Shown here in pieces: positions 43,054 through 50,924 of a DNA stretch of 64,000 bases. How positions within the stretch are numbered: the first letter of the stretch is position 1; the number at the start of each line of letters is the position of its first letter. Made by a program: the position numbers and the translations under genes. Below the pieces are notes generated by a model. The model was given only the letters and a program-made list of their open reading frames with translations. It did not search any database and had not been told where the DNA came from. The stretch comes from Flavobacterium reichenbachii (lineage in GTDB: Bacteria > Bacteroidota > Bacteroidia > Flavobacteriales > Flavobacteriaceae), in the NCBI RefSeq assembly GCF_002217435.1, contig NZ_MUHF01000027.1:1-64000 (forward strand), read 5' to 3'.

Positions 43054-44175
43054 TTAAAGTCCAAAACGATATTGCAAACCTCCAAGAACTTGAGTTCTGC
43101 TTGCCAAAAAGCCACATTCTAATCTAAACATCAAGTGTTTATTGTATTGAAATTGAGTTCCCACAATAAAATTCCACATATCTTTTGGTCTCTTTTGAAG
43201 CGAATACTGGATCGAAGAAGAATCTACTGTACTCAAAGCTCCATCTATTGTGGTTAGAAAATTTCCCGCACTCTCAAGTGCTCTGTTTGCAGTATTATGT
43301 TTGGCAATATTTGCCGGATTATTTTGCTGAGCAGGAGTTAAGCCATTCCACCAATTATCTACTTTCTCTTGATTATCAGCAACTTTTGTAAATCCTTCAT
43401 CTACTTTTGCCTGTGTATCTGCTGTCGAAAATACTTGTGATAACGGAATATCTCCGTTAGTATCTCCACTAATATGCACGCGAAAACCTCCAACCCAAAC
43501 CGCTATATTTCTGTCTTGTTTAGGAAGATTAAATGTTTTACCCAGTCTTGGCCCAAACACATACGAAAAAGCAGGTTTATCAAGAGAACTAATATCAGTC
43601 CAGGCTACATTCATGTCCAGAGCCAGCCAGCCGCCGCCAATACCAATTGTCGGCGTCATACCCAAACCAAAAGTGGTAGCATCAAAATCGGCATGCGTAT
43701 TAAAATCGGCGATTTTTGACCAGTTATTAGCATCATCTGGAATCCATATTCCAGCATTGATCTTTGTTGAGGTTTTGGCTTTTCCAAAAACACCGTAAAT
43801 ATTTAAGAAAGGAAGAAGCCAGATATCCGGTCGAATAGAGATAGAACTTGCAGCAACAGACGATTTTTCAAATCGCACAATTTCATCCAGATTAAATTTG
43901 GGGCCGTTATTAAAACCTACTTCTAAATCGCTGATTACAATTTCTGAATCCTGCCAGAAATAATTTATTGATAATCCTGCGGAGTAAGGTAATTTATACC
44001 CTTTTTGAGCTACTTTTTTACCCCATATAGGTAATGCGTAAGGATACTCTGCAACCTTGAGGCTGTCTTTTAGTTCTTGATTTTTCTGACCCACAATTTT
44101 TTCTGTGTAAACCTGACCCGACATTTGAAAAACTATGAATAATAAAAAGGCTGTTATTAGTTTAGAATATTTCAT
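43054..44175 (-). CDS. Predicted outer-membrane barrel protein
   Basis: The 373-residue protein has a signal peptide ending MSGQ. Many short amphipathic strands (AGLSINYFWQDSEIVISDLEVGF, ATTFGLGMTPTIGIGGGWLALDMNVAW, RNIAVWVGGFRVHISG, HLMFRLECGFLASRTQVLGGLQYRFGL) end in Phe-Gly-Leu, as expected for a barrel. A long inserted helical segment (~250-320, AQAKVDEGFTKVADNQEKVDNWW) lies between strands. I cannot name the family. It begins the two-gene operon with the PorT-like gene. Confidence 0.7.
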   Translation of the reverse strand: MKYSKLITAFLLFIVFQMSGQVYTEKIVGQKNQELKDSLKVAEYPYALPIWGKKVAQKGYKLPYSAGLSINYFWQDSEIVISDLEVGFNNGPKFNLDEIVRFEKSSVAASSISIRPDIWLLPFLNIYGVFGKAKTSTKINAGIWIPDDANNWSKIADFNTHADFDATTFGLGMTPTIGIGGGWLALDMNVAWTDISSLDKPAFSYVFGPRLGKTFNLPKQDRNIAVWVGGFRVHISGDTNGDIPLSQVFSTADTQAKVDEGFTKVADNQEKVDNWWNGLTPAQQNNPANIAKHNTANRALESAGNFLTTIDGALSTVDSSSIQYSLQKRPKDMWNFIVGTQFQYNKHLMFRLECGFLASRTQVLGGLQYRFGL

Positions 44176-44416
44176 AGACTTGGTGCTAAAAGTTAATAAT
44201 AAATCATGTTTAATAATAGTACTTGCAGCGGTGTAAAAAAAGGAGAGTAGGGCTTTTAGGAAATGATATTAAACCTGCTTATAGATAATTTATGAGTTTA
44301 ATAGTGTTAAAGATAGTGAAAATTTCCTCATTAATTGTTTTAAGTACTTGTTTATGAATGTTGTAAGTGGTTTTTGGTGGTTTTTTAGATTTTAAATTTT
44401 GTAAAAGAATAAATCT

Positions 44417-44424
44417 TACTTTTG
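44417..44424 (+). promoter_or_regulatory. -7 element of the heavy-metal efflux cluster
   Basis: TACTTTTG fits TAnnTTTG and is exactly four bases from the ATG at 44429, so the first mRNA codon is predicted at or near +1. A TTG stands 15 nt upstream at 44399-44401. Confidence 0.6.
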
Positions 44425-44428
44425 TAAT

Positions 44429-44752
44429 ATGAAATGGATCGCAGCCCTCTTATCAATTTATTTGATGGCACTTTCAAATATGCCCTGCGCAGATATGGAA
44501 GTGGACAGCGCCGTTCATAATACCGCTCAATTTTCTTCAGAAGCAAATCATTCGCACGATAAAGACAATGATTTATGTTCTCCATTTTGTGCTTGTAATT
44601 GCTGTGGAGCTCAGGTTTTAAGTTATCAGTCTTCTATAAGTTTTGAGTTTCCTAAAACGTATCATATAATTTCAATTCCGTTACCCAATTATAATTCTGT
44701 TTTTGCTTCCAATTTCTACGGAAGTATCTGGCAGCCTCCTCAAATAGCATAA
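44429..44752 (+). CDS. DUF6660 small Cys/His-rich secreted protein
   Basis: The 107-residue protein has an N-terminal hydrophobic signal (WIAALLSIYLMALSNMPC). The mature part has a His/Asp patch (NHSHDKDND) and a cysteine cluster (CSPFCACNCCG) suited to metal binding, and then YQSSISFEFPK. Family members are found just upstream of CusA/CzcA-type pumps in Bacteroidota, as here. It may deliver or sense the metal in the periplasm; this is inference. Confidence 0.78.
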   Translation: MKWIAALLSIYLMALSNMPCADMEVDSAVHNTAQFSSEANHSHDKDNDLCSPFCACNCCGAQVLSYQSSISFEFPKTYHIISIPLPNYNSVFASNFYGSIWQPPQIA

Positions 44753-44760
44753 TGATTTAT

Positions 44761-44788
44761 GCCCGTTCCGATTTTTCGGAATTCGGGC
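44761..44788 (+). other. GC-rich hairpin between DUF6660 and the pump gene
   Basis: GCCCG-TTCCGA / TCGGAA-TT-CGGGC forms a stable stem with a 4-T loop. No T run follows, so it is not a simple terminator. It may be an RNA stability or processing element in the operon transcript. Confidence 0.5.
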
Positions 44789-44859
44789 CAGAGAGTTGTG
44801 GAATTTCCACACATTTACGGCACTAATCTGCCCAATTTCTCATTTCATTATACAATCAA

Positions 44860-47800
44860 ATGTTAGATAAAATCATTCAATTTAGTATAAAGAACAAATT
44901 CATTATACTATTATTTACCCTCGTGCTTATTGCATGGGGAAGCTATTCGCTTAAAAAATTACCGCTCGATGCGCTGCCCGATGTAACCAATAATCAGGTT
45001 CAGATTATTACAACAGCCCCAACTTTGGCCAGTCAGGAAGTAGAACAATTAATTACCTATCCGTTGGAACGCGCTGTAAAAACCGTTCCGGAAATTATAG
45101 AACTTCGAAGTATATCCCGCTTTGGATTATCTGTTGTTACAGTTGTTTTTGAGGACGATGTAGATATTTACTGGGCTCGCGAACAGATATTTCAACGTTT
45201 AAAACAAGCAGAGGAAAACATCCCGGATTATGTAGATTCTCCAGAATTAGCACCAATTACAACAGGTTTAGGTGAAATTTACCAATACGACGTTTACGCC
45301 AAAAAAGGCTACGAAAACAAATACAGTGCAGTAGAACTGAGAACCATTCAGGACTGGATTATCGTGCCGCAATTGCAGGGAATAAAAGGTGTTGCAGATG
45401 TAAGTACCTGGGGCGGAAAACTTAAACAATACGAAATCGCCGTTAATCCAAACATGCTCAACAGTCTGGGAGTAACAATTACCGAAATCTTCGACGCTTT
45501 AGAAAAAAACAATCAAAACACAGGCGGTGCCTATATTGAAAAAGACCAATATACCTATTTTATCCGTGGTGTCGGAATGGCAAAAGGGGTTAAAGATCTG
45601 GAAAATGTAGTAGTAAAAAACAGAAATGGTTCGCCGGTTTTAGTTCGTAATCTGGCACAGGTTCGTGAGGGTGTGGCACTGCGTTACGGAGCTTCTACAA
45701 AAGACGGTAAAGGAGAAATTGTTTCTGGTTTGGTTTTAATGCTAAAAGGAGAAAACTCGAGTGCTGTCGTTAACCGAATTCACGAAAAAATGGCTCAGAT
45801 CAATAAAACGCTGCCAGAAGGAGTTACTGCAGAAGCATTTATTGACAGAGGAAAACTGGTCGATAATTCGATCAAAACAGTTGCAAAGAATTTATTAGAA
45901 GGAGCCTTAATCGTCATTTTTGTATTGATTTTATTTCTCGGAAATCTTCGTGCCGGATTAATCGTTGCCTCGGTTATTCCGCTTGCAATGTTATTTGCTG
46001 TAATTCTAATGAATGCTTTTGGCGTAAGCGGCAACCTAATGAGTCTCGGAGCTATAGATTTTGGGATCATAGTGGATGGCGCCGTAATTATTGTCGAAGC
46101 CACGATGCATCATCTGCAGAAAATCAAAAATAAAAAGGAATTAACGCAGGAAGAAATGGATGATGAAGTTTATAATTCGGCTTCAAAAATCAGAAACAGT
46201 GCGGCTTTTGGAGAAATCATTATTTTAATAGTATATCTGCCTATTCTCGCTTTGATTGGAACAGAAGGAAAAATGTTTAAACCAATGGCCATGACAGTTG
46301 GTTTTGCAATCATTGGTGCTTTTATTCTTTCCCTGACTTATATCCCGATGATGAGCGCTTTATTTCTTTCGAAAAAGACTGAGCATAAACCCAATTTTAG
46401 CGACCGAATGATATCTTGGTTACAAAACCGTTATACGCCTTTTTTGAATAAAGCTTTGGCGTTTAAAAAAGCAGTTCTATCTGTTGCAGTTGGATTATTT
46501 GTTTTGGCACTTGTAGTTTTCCAGAATATGGGAGGAGAATTTATTCCCACAATAGAAGAAGGAGATTTGGCTATAAATGCTACAATTATGACCGGAAGCT
46601 CACTTACGCAGATGGTTGAAACGACGACCAAATACGAACAGCTTCTAAAAGCTAAATTTCCCGAAATCCAAACCATTGTTACCAAAATAGGAAGCGGCGA
46701 AATCCCAACCGATCCAATGCCTATCGAAAGCGGTGATTTGATTATTGTTCTGAAAGACAAAAAAGAGTGGAAAGGCAAATACCATAATTGGGAAGATCTT
46801 GCAAACGCCATGAAAGAGGAAATGGAAATAATTCCTGGAGCCAATATCGAAATTTCGCAGCCCATTCAGATGCGTTTTAACGAATTGATGACCGGAAGCC
46901 GATCTGATATTGCGATTAAGATTTTTGGCGATGATCTGGAGATTCTGGATTCTAAAGCGGCAGAATTAATTTCGAAAATAAAAAACATCGAAGGAATTGG
47001 AGATTTAAAAGCTGATAAAGTTACCGGATTGCCACAGATTACAATTAAATACGATTACGACAAAATCGCCCTTTACGGACTGAATATTTCTGACATTAAC
47101 CAAATCATCCGTTCGTCATTTGCAGGCGAAAGTGCCGGAAAAATATACGATGAGAGTAAAAGGTTTGATGTCGTGGTGAGAATGGATGAGCAAAATCGCG
47201 GAGATATTACAGATGTGAGTAATTTGTTTATTCCGCTTCCAAACGGCCAGCAGGTTCCACTTTCTCAAGTAGCTTCGGTTGAATATGAGCAAGGTCCAGT
47301 GCAGGTCATCCGCGAAGACGGAAAACGAAGAATTACAGTTGGATTAAATGTTAGAGGAAGAGATATTAAAAGTGTTGTTGAGGAAATTCAGGAAAAATTA
47401 GATCAAAACTTAAAACTTCCTGCGGGCTATTATGTTACGTACGGCGGACAGTTTGAGAATTTAATCGAAGCAACCAAAAGACTTTCGGCTGCACTGCCTA
47501 TTGCTTTAGGATTAATTCTGGTCTTGCTTTATTTTACGTTTAAAAGTATAAAACAAGCATTTCTAATTTTTACGGCAATCCCATTATCTGCAATTGGAGG
47601 TGTTTTTGCACTTTCATTAAGAGGAATGCCTTTTAGTATTTCTGCGGGAATTGGTTTTATTGCTTTATTTGGAATTGCGGTTTTAAACGGAATCGTACTT
47701 ATTTCCTATTTCAATCAGCTAAAAGCAGAAGGTATTTTAGATCCGCTGCAAAGAATTCTTATCGGAACCAAAACCAGATTACGTCCTGTTTTAATGACGG

Positions 47801-47997
47801 CAGCAGTGGCATCATTAGGATTTTTGCCAATGGCATTGTCCACAAGCGGCGGGGCAGAAGTGCAGAAGCCTCTGGCAACCGTTGTAATCGGCGGATTAAT
47901 TTCTGCAACATTATTAACCTTAATCGTTTTGCCGATTCTGTATTTAATGTTAGAGAAGTTTAGCAGCAAAAGTAAATTAGAAAATGAGAAAATTTGA
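44860..47997 (+). CDS. CzcA/CusA-type heavy-metal RND efflux pump
   Basis: This 1045-residue inner-membrane proton/metal antiporter exports metal cations from periplasm or cytoplasm through the tripartite complex. It has twelve membrane helices and two large periplasmic loops. The N-terminus (PLDALPDVTNNQVQI) is diagnostic. The proton-relay motif of the HME-RND family is seen at Asp400, Asp406 and Glu413 (DFGIIVDGAVIIVE), as in CzcA (Zn, Co, Cd). Adaptor, channel and P-type ATPase genes follow, and a Zn/Cd ATPase favours divalent cations over Cu(I). The metal is not proven. Confidence 0.93.
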   Translation: MLDKIIQFSIKNKFIILLFTLVLIAWGSYSLKKLPLDALPDVTNNQVQIITTAPTLASQEVEQLITYPLERAVKTVPEIIELRSISRFGLSVVTVVFEDDVDIYWAREQIFQRLKQAEENIPDYVDSPELAPITTGLGEIYQYDVYAKKGYENKYSAVELRTIQDWIIVPQLQGIKGVADVSTWGGKLKQYEIAVNPNMLNSLGVTITEIFDALEKNNQNTGGAYIEKDQYTYFIRGVGMAKGVKDLENVVVKNRNGSPVLVRNLAQVREGVALRYGASTKDGKGEIVSGLVLMLKGENSSAVVNRIHEKMAQINKTLPEGVTAEAFIDRGKLVDNSIKTVAKNLLEGALIVIFVLILFLGNLRAGLIVASVIPLAMLFAVILMNAFGVSGNLMSLGAIDFGIIVDGAVIIVEATMHHLQKIKNKKELTQEEMDDEVYNSASKIRNSAAFGEIIILIVYLPILALIGTEGKMFKPMAMTVGFAIIGAFILSLTYIPMMSALFLSKKTEHKPNFSDRMISWLQNRYTPFLNKALAFKKAVLSVAVGLFVLALVVFQNMGGEFIPTIEEGDLAINATIMTGSSLTQMVETTTKYEQLLKAKFPEIQTIVTKIGSGEIPTDPMPIESGDLIIVLKDKKEWKGKYHNWEDLANAMKEEMEIIPGANIEISQPIQMRFNELMTGSRSDIAIKIFGDDLEILDSKAAELISKIKNIEGIGDLKADKVTGLPQITIKYDYDKIALYGLNISDINQIIRSSFAGESAGKIYDESKRFDVVVRMDEQNRGDITDVSNLFIPLPNGQQVPLSQVASVEYEQGPVQVIREDGKRRITVGLNVRGRDIKSVVEEIQEKLDQNLKLPAGYYVTYGGQFENLIEATKRLSAALPIALGLILVLLYFTFKSIKQAFLIFTAIPLSAIGGVFALSLRGMPFSISAGIGFIALFGIAVLNGIVLISYFNQLKAEGILDPLQRILIGTKTRLRPVLMTAAVASLGFLPMALSTSGGAEVQKPLATVVIGGLISATLLTLIVLPILYLMLEKFSSKSKLENEKI

Positions 47998-48017
47998 TAA
48001 TTAGAAAATTATAGCAG

Positions 48018-49268
48018 ATGACAAATTCAACATATAAAATCAGCACAATTTCCTTTGCCGACTTTGCGGAAAATCTTTCGCGAGCTTTGCGATTAAGTGC
48101 ACTCTTATTCGTTACAGTTGCTTCACAAGCACAACAAAAAGTTACTTTAGAAAAAGCAATAGAACTTGCCAAATCAAATAATATCGATCTAAAAATTGCC
48201 GATAAAGAAATAGAAAAACAAAACGTTTTAAGGAAAACTGCTTTCCAGCCCGATGCGTTGCAGGTGCAGTATCAGGGAGGGCAATTTAACAGTGTAGACT
48301 TTGATCATAACATTTCGGTACAGCAGTTTTTTCCATTAGGAAATGTTACAAAAGCCAATAGACAACTGCAGGAAGAATTGGCAAAACTGGCAGAAAAAAG
48401 AAAAGCTTTATCTTCTTATGAATTAGAAAAAGCAGTGACTTTGGCATATTATCAATATTTGTATGGGATTTCGATTCGGACTTTAAACTCAGAATTAAAT
48501 GAGATTTATACCAAATTCTTAAGAAATGCAGAACTCCGTTTTAGAACCGGAGAAAGCGGGAATATCGAAGTAATAAGTGCCAAAGCGAAAGTAAAGGAAA
48601 TTGAAACTCAAAAAGAACAATTAAATTTTGATTTGGCGATTTACCAAAAACAGCTTCAGTTTTTTGTTCAGACTGATGAAAATATTATTCCAGATGAAAA
48701 CACAAAGCTTCAGTATTTTTTTGTAGAAAATCAGGAAAACTCAAAATTAGAAAATTTGATAACAGATTTTTATCAGCAGCAGATTTCGGTTTATCAAAAA
48801 GAGGCGGTAACGTTTAAAGCTTTACGAACACCAAAAGTTGGTTTAGGTTATTTTGCACAAACTATAAATACAGAATCGTTGTTTCAGGGTTTTACGGCCG
48901 GATTGCAGATTCCGCTATTTGGAGGCGTCAATACGACAAAAGCAAAAGCTGCAGCAATTAGCATTTCGCAGTCGCAATTGACTTTAGATAAAAACAAAAT
49001 CATTTTGAATCTGCAGAAAGAAGAGCTGCAAAACAACTTTCAAAAACAACAGAAAAATCTGAATTATTATCAAAATGAGGGATTGCAATACGCCAATCAG
49101 ATTATCGATACCGCACAAAAAAGTTATGCCAACGGCGATATGAGTTATTGGTCGTACATCAGTTTTTTGAATCAGGCAATCGACATTAAAAAACAACTTG
49201 CCGAAGCCACGCACAGCTACAATCAAAGTGCTGTTGAACTTCAATTTCCAACTATCAAAAACAATTAA
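48018..49268 (+). CDS. TolC-family outer-membrane channel of the metal efflux system
   Basis: The 416-residue protein is helical, with the TolC/CusC coiled-coil arrangement (two repeats, ~50-230 and ~240-410; VTLEKAIELAKSNNIDLKIA, LRFRTGESGNIEVISAKAKVKE, LGYFAQTINTESLFQGFTAGLQIPLFGG). It forms the outer-membrane exit duct. The first 30 residues (TNSTYKISTISFADFAENLSRALR) are an unusual long n-region before the signal core LSALLFVTVASQA, and their DNA carries repeated CTTTGC words of a dispersed repeat. It overlaps the adaptor gene by one base. Confidence 0.9.
   Translation: MTNSTYKISTISFADFAENLSRALRLSALLFVTVASQAQQKVTLEKAIELAKSNNIDLKIADKEIEKQNVLRKTAFQPDALQVQYQGGQFNSVDFDHNISVQQFFPLGNVTKANRQLQEELAKLAEKRKALSSYELEKAVTLAYYQYLYGISIRTLNSELNEIYTKFLRNAELRFRTGESGNIEVISAKAKVKEIETQKEQLNFDLAIYQKQLQFFVQTDENIIPDENTKLQYFFVENQENSKLENLITDFYQQQISVYQKEAVTFKALRTPKVGLGYFAQTINTESLFQGFTAGLQIPLFGGVNTTKAKAAAISISQSQLTLDKNKIILNLQKEELQNNFQKQQKNLNYYQNEGLQYANQIIDTAQKSYANGDMSYWSYISFLNQAIDIKKQLAEATHSYNQSAVELQFPTIKNN
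48050..48097. repeat. CTTTGCG-type repeat inside the TolC-like coding region
   Basis: CCTTTGCCGACTTTGCGG and CTTTCGCGAGCTTTGCG repeat the CTTTGC word four times, like the intergenic family at 13317-13375. The segment encodes the start of the signal peptide. Confidence 0.6.
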
Positions 49269-50539
49269 TGATGAAAAATATATTTAAAAGTTTAACCGCA
49301 GATTTAACCACAAAGAGCGCAAAGGCTACGCAAGGGAAGCAAAGTTTAATTTCCTTGCGTGCCTTGCACTTTGTCCTTGCGTGCCTTGCGGTTATCTTAG
49401 TCGCATGTAATGAAAAGAAAGCAGAGGAAAGCCACGAAGAAGAAAAATCAAGTACGGAAGTTGCATTAACCGAATCGCAATACAAAACCGTTGGAATTGA
49501 AACAGGATTTGTAGAAGATAGAAATCTAAATAAAATCATCAAAGCAAACGGCTACACTACAGTTCCGCCTCAAAATTCTGCAGAAGTTTCGACTTTAATT
49601 GGCGGAACGGTAAAGGATATTTATGTTTTGGAAGGAACATTTGTTAATAAAGGAAAAGTTTTAGCAACCATTCAGAATCTGGAAGTGATAGAAATGCAGG
49701 AAGATTATCATTCGGCTGCAGCCAATGTAGAGTACTTGCAGTTAGAATACAACCGTCAGAAAACGCTGAGCGACGAAAATGTAAATCCGAGGAAAACGTT
49801 TCAGGAAGTAAAAGCCAGGTTAGCCGCCGAAAGAGCGCGTATGCAGGCTGCAAAAAATAAGCTTGAAGCGCTGCATGTCAGTACAAAAGGAAGTACCTCT
49901 TTGGTTCCGGTTGTGTCGCCGATAAGTGGTTTTGTAGGCAAAATTAATATAGCTAAAGGCGCTTTTGCCAATACAGGAATTTCGCTTTTTGAAGTTGTAG
50001 ATAACAGTCAGATGCATTTGGATTTGAATGTTTATGAGAAAGATTTAGGTTCAATTTCAGTTGGTCAGGTAATTGATTTTGTATTGACAAATCAGTCTAA
50101 TAAATCGATTAAAGGAAAGATTTTTGGAATCAATAAATCTTTTTCTAACGAAAGTAAAACTGTTGCAGTTCATGCCAAAATTGATCCGGCCGATGCCAAA
50201 GGGCTTATTCCCGGAATGTATGTTTCTGCAAATATCAATATCGTAAATACTACAGTTCCGGCTTTGCCAAAAGATGCGGTAGTAAGAAATGCCGATAAAT
50301 ATTTTGTATTTGTGCAGGAAGAAGGACAAGAAAAACATGCTGATGTATCGGGCAAAAATGAAGGAAATCATGAAAAAGAAGTTCATTTTAAAGCGATAGA
50401 AATTATTCCGGGAACTACAGATTTAGGTTTTACAGAAATTAAATTTGTAGATAAAATTGCTGCAGATGCAAGAATAGTTACAAAAGGAGCTTTTTATTTA
50501 GTCTCTGCCATGAAAGGCGGGGGAGAACATGAACATTGA
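49268..50539 (+). CDS. Periplasmic adaptor lipoprotein of the metal efflux system
   Basis: The 423-residue membrane-fusion protein has a lipoprotein box (AVILVAC, Cys at ~46), barrel-sandwich (~85-130 and ~205-240; LIGGTVKDIYVLEGTFVNKGKVLATIQNLEV), helical hairpin (~135-200), beta-barrel and a C-terminal His/Glu-rich part (EEGQEKHADVSGKNEGNHEKE, GGGEHEH) that could bind metal. It bridges pump and channel. The N-terminal 45 residues are encoded by an inverted copy pair of a dispersed repeat. Its start overlaps the channel stop (TAATG); ATG 49271 is an alternative. Confidence 0.9.
   Translation: MMKNIFKSLTADLTTKSAKATQGKQSLISLRALHFVLACLAVILVACNEKKAEESHEEEKSSTEVALTESQYKTVGIETGFVEDRNLNKIIKANGYTTVPPQNSAEVSTLIGGTVKDIYVLEGTFVNKGKVLATIQNLEVIEMQEDYHSAAANVEYLQLEYNRQKTLSDENVNPRKTFQEVKARLAAERARMQAAKNKLEALHVSTKGSTSLVPVVSPISGFVGKINIAKGAFANTGISLFEVVDNSQMHLDLNVYEKDLGSISVGQVIDFVLTNQSNKSIKGKIFGINKSFSNESKTVAVHAKIDPADAKGLIPGMYVSANINIVNTTVPALPKDAVVRNADKYFVFVQEEGQEKHADVSGKNEGNHEKEVHFKAIEIIPGTTDLGFTEIKFVDKIAADARIVTKGAFYLVSAMKGGGEHEH
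49291..49400. repeat. Inverted dispersed repeat inside the adaptor coding region
   Basis: TTTAACCACAAAGAGCGCAAAGG (49303-49325) faces CCTTGCGTGCCTTGCGGTTA (49374-49393), with a further CCTTGCGTGCCTTGCAC at 49353-49369. These words are of the CTTTGCGG(T)TTAA family seen between genes. The whole unit stays in frame and encodes the lipoprotein signal. Confidence 0.7.
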
Positions 50540-50556
50540 TTTTTTAAAAGGTTCTA

Positions 50557-50572
50557 TCCCGAAGCTTCGGGA
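50557..50572. repeat. 16-bp perfect palindrome
   Basis: TCCCGAAGCTTCGGGA is a perfect palindrome directly downstream of the adaptor gene. It is followed by CTGAGCTGCTAAGGGACTGAGG, a word of another dispersed repeat family. It may contribute to termination, but no T run follows. Confidence 0.7.
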
Positions 50573-50615
50573 CTGAGCTGCTAAGGGACTGAGGTTTGTC
50601 GCTGGTAAAGATTGT

Positions 50616-50694
50616 GACATAGCCAATGGTTTCAACCATTGGGACACAATATATCCACGATTCGTTTCCCACGGTTAAAACCGTGGGCTATGTT
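50616..50694. repeat. Two-hairpin REP-like element
   Basis: Two perfect 9-bp hairpins with 2-nt loops, CCAATGGTT/AACCATTGG (50623-50642) and CCCACGGTT/AACCGTGGG (50668-50687), are enclosed by an outer ACATAGCC / GGCTATGT stem (50617-50624, 50686-50693). The clover-like layout resembles REP/BIME units mobilised by RAYT transposases; no transposase gene is in the window. The 385-bp gap 50540-50924 is otherwise repeats and has no gene. Confidence 0.8.
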
Positions 50695-50740
50695 TCAAAT
50701 GGTATGGACTAAAAGATTTGCGATTATGTTTACAGAATTA

Positions 50741-50924
50741 CTTGTGTTATTCTTCGTTCCTCAAGAATTACAAACAATATTCTTAAGCATAACTTTGAAA
50801 AAACTTAGCGACTTAGTGCCTTTGCGGCATTAAACTTTGCCACAAAAGCCGTAAATTTAGGACATTATTTTAAACAAAGTTTCTAGTGCCTAAGACTTGA
50901 AACTTTAAACCCTGAAATTCTAAA
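50741..50924. repeat. Degenerate CTTAG/CTTTGCGG repeat region
   Basis: AACTTAGCGACTTAGTGCCTTTGCGGCATTAAACTTTG and GACTTGAAACTTTAAACCCTGAAATT resemble several dispersed repeat families of the window. There is no convincing ORF before the ATPase ATG at 50925. Confidence 0.5.

Noticed and set aside
46431..46865. 144-codon minus-strand frame inside the RND pump gene
   Set aside because: It is antisense to conserved pump sequence; its Ser/Ile-rich composition is typical of shadows.
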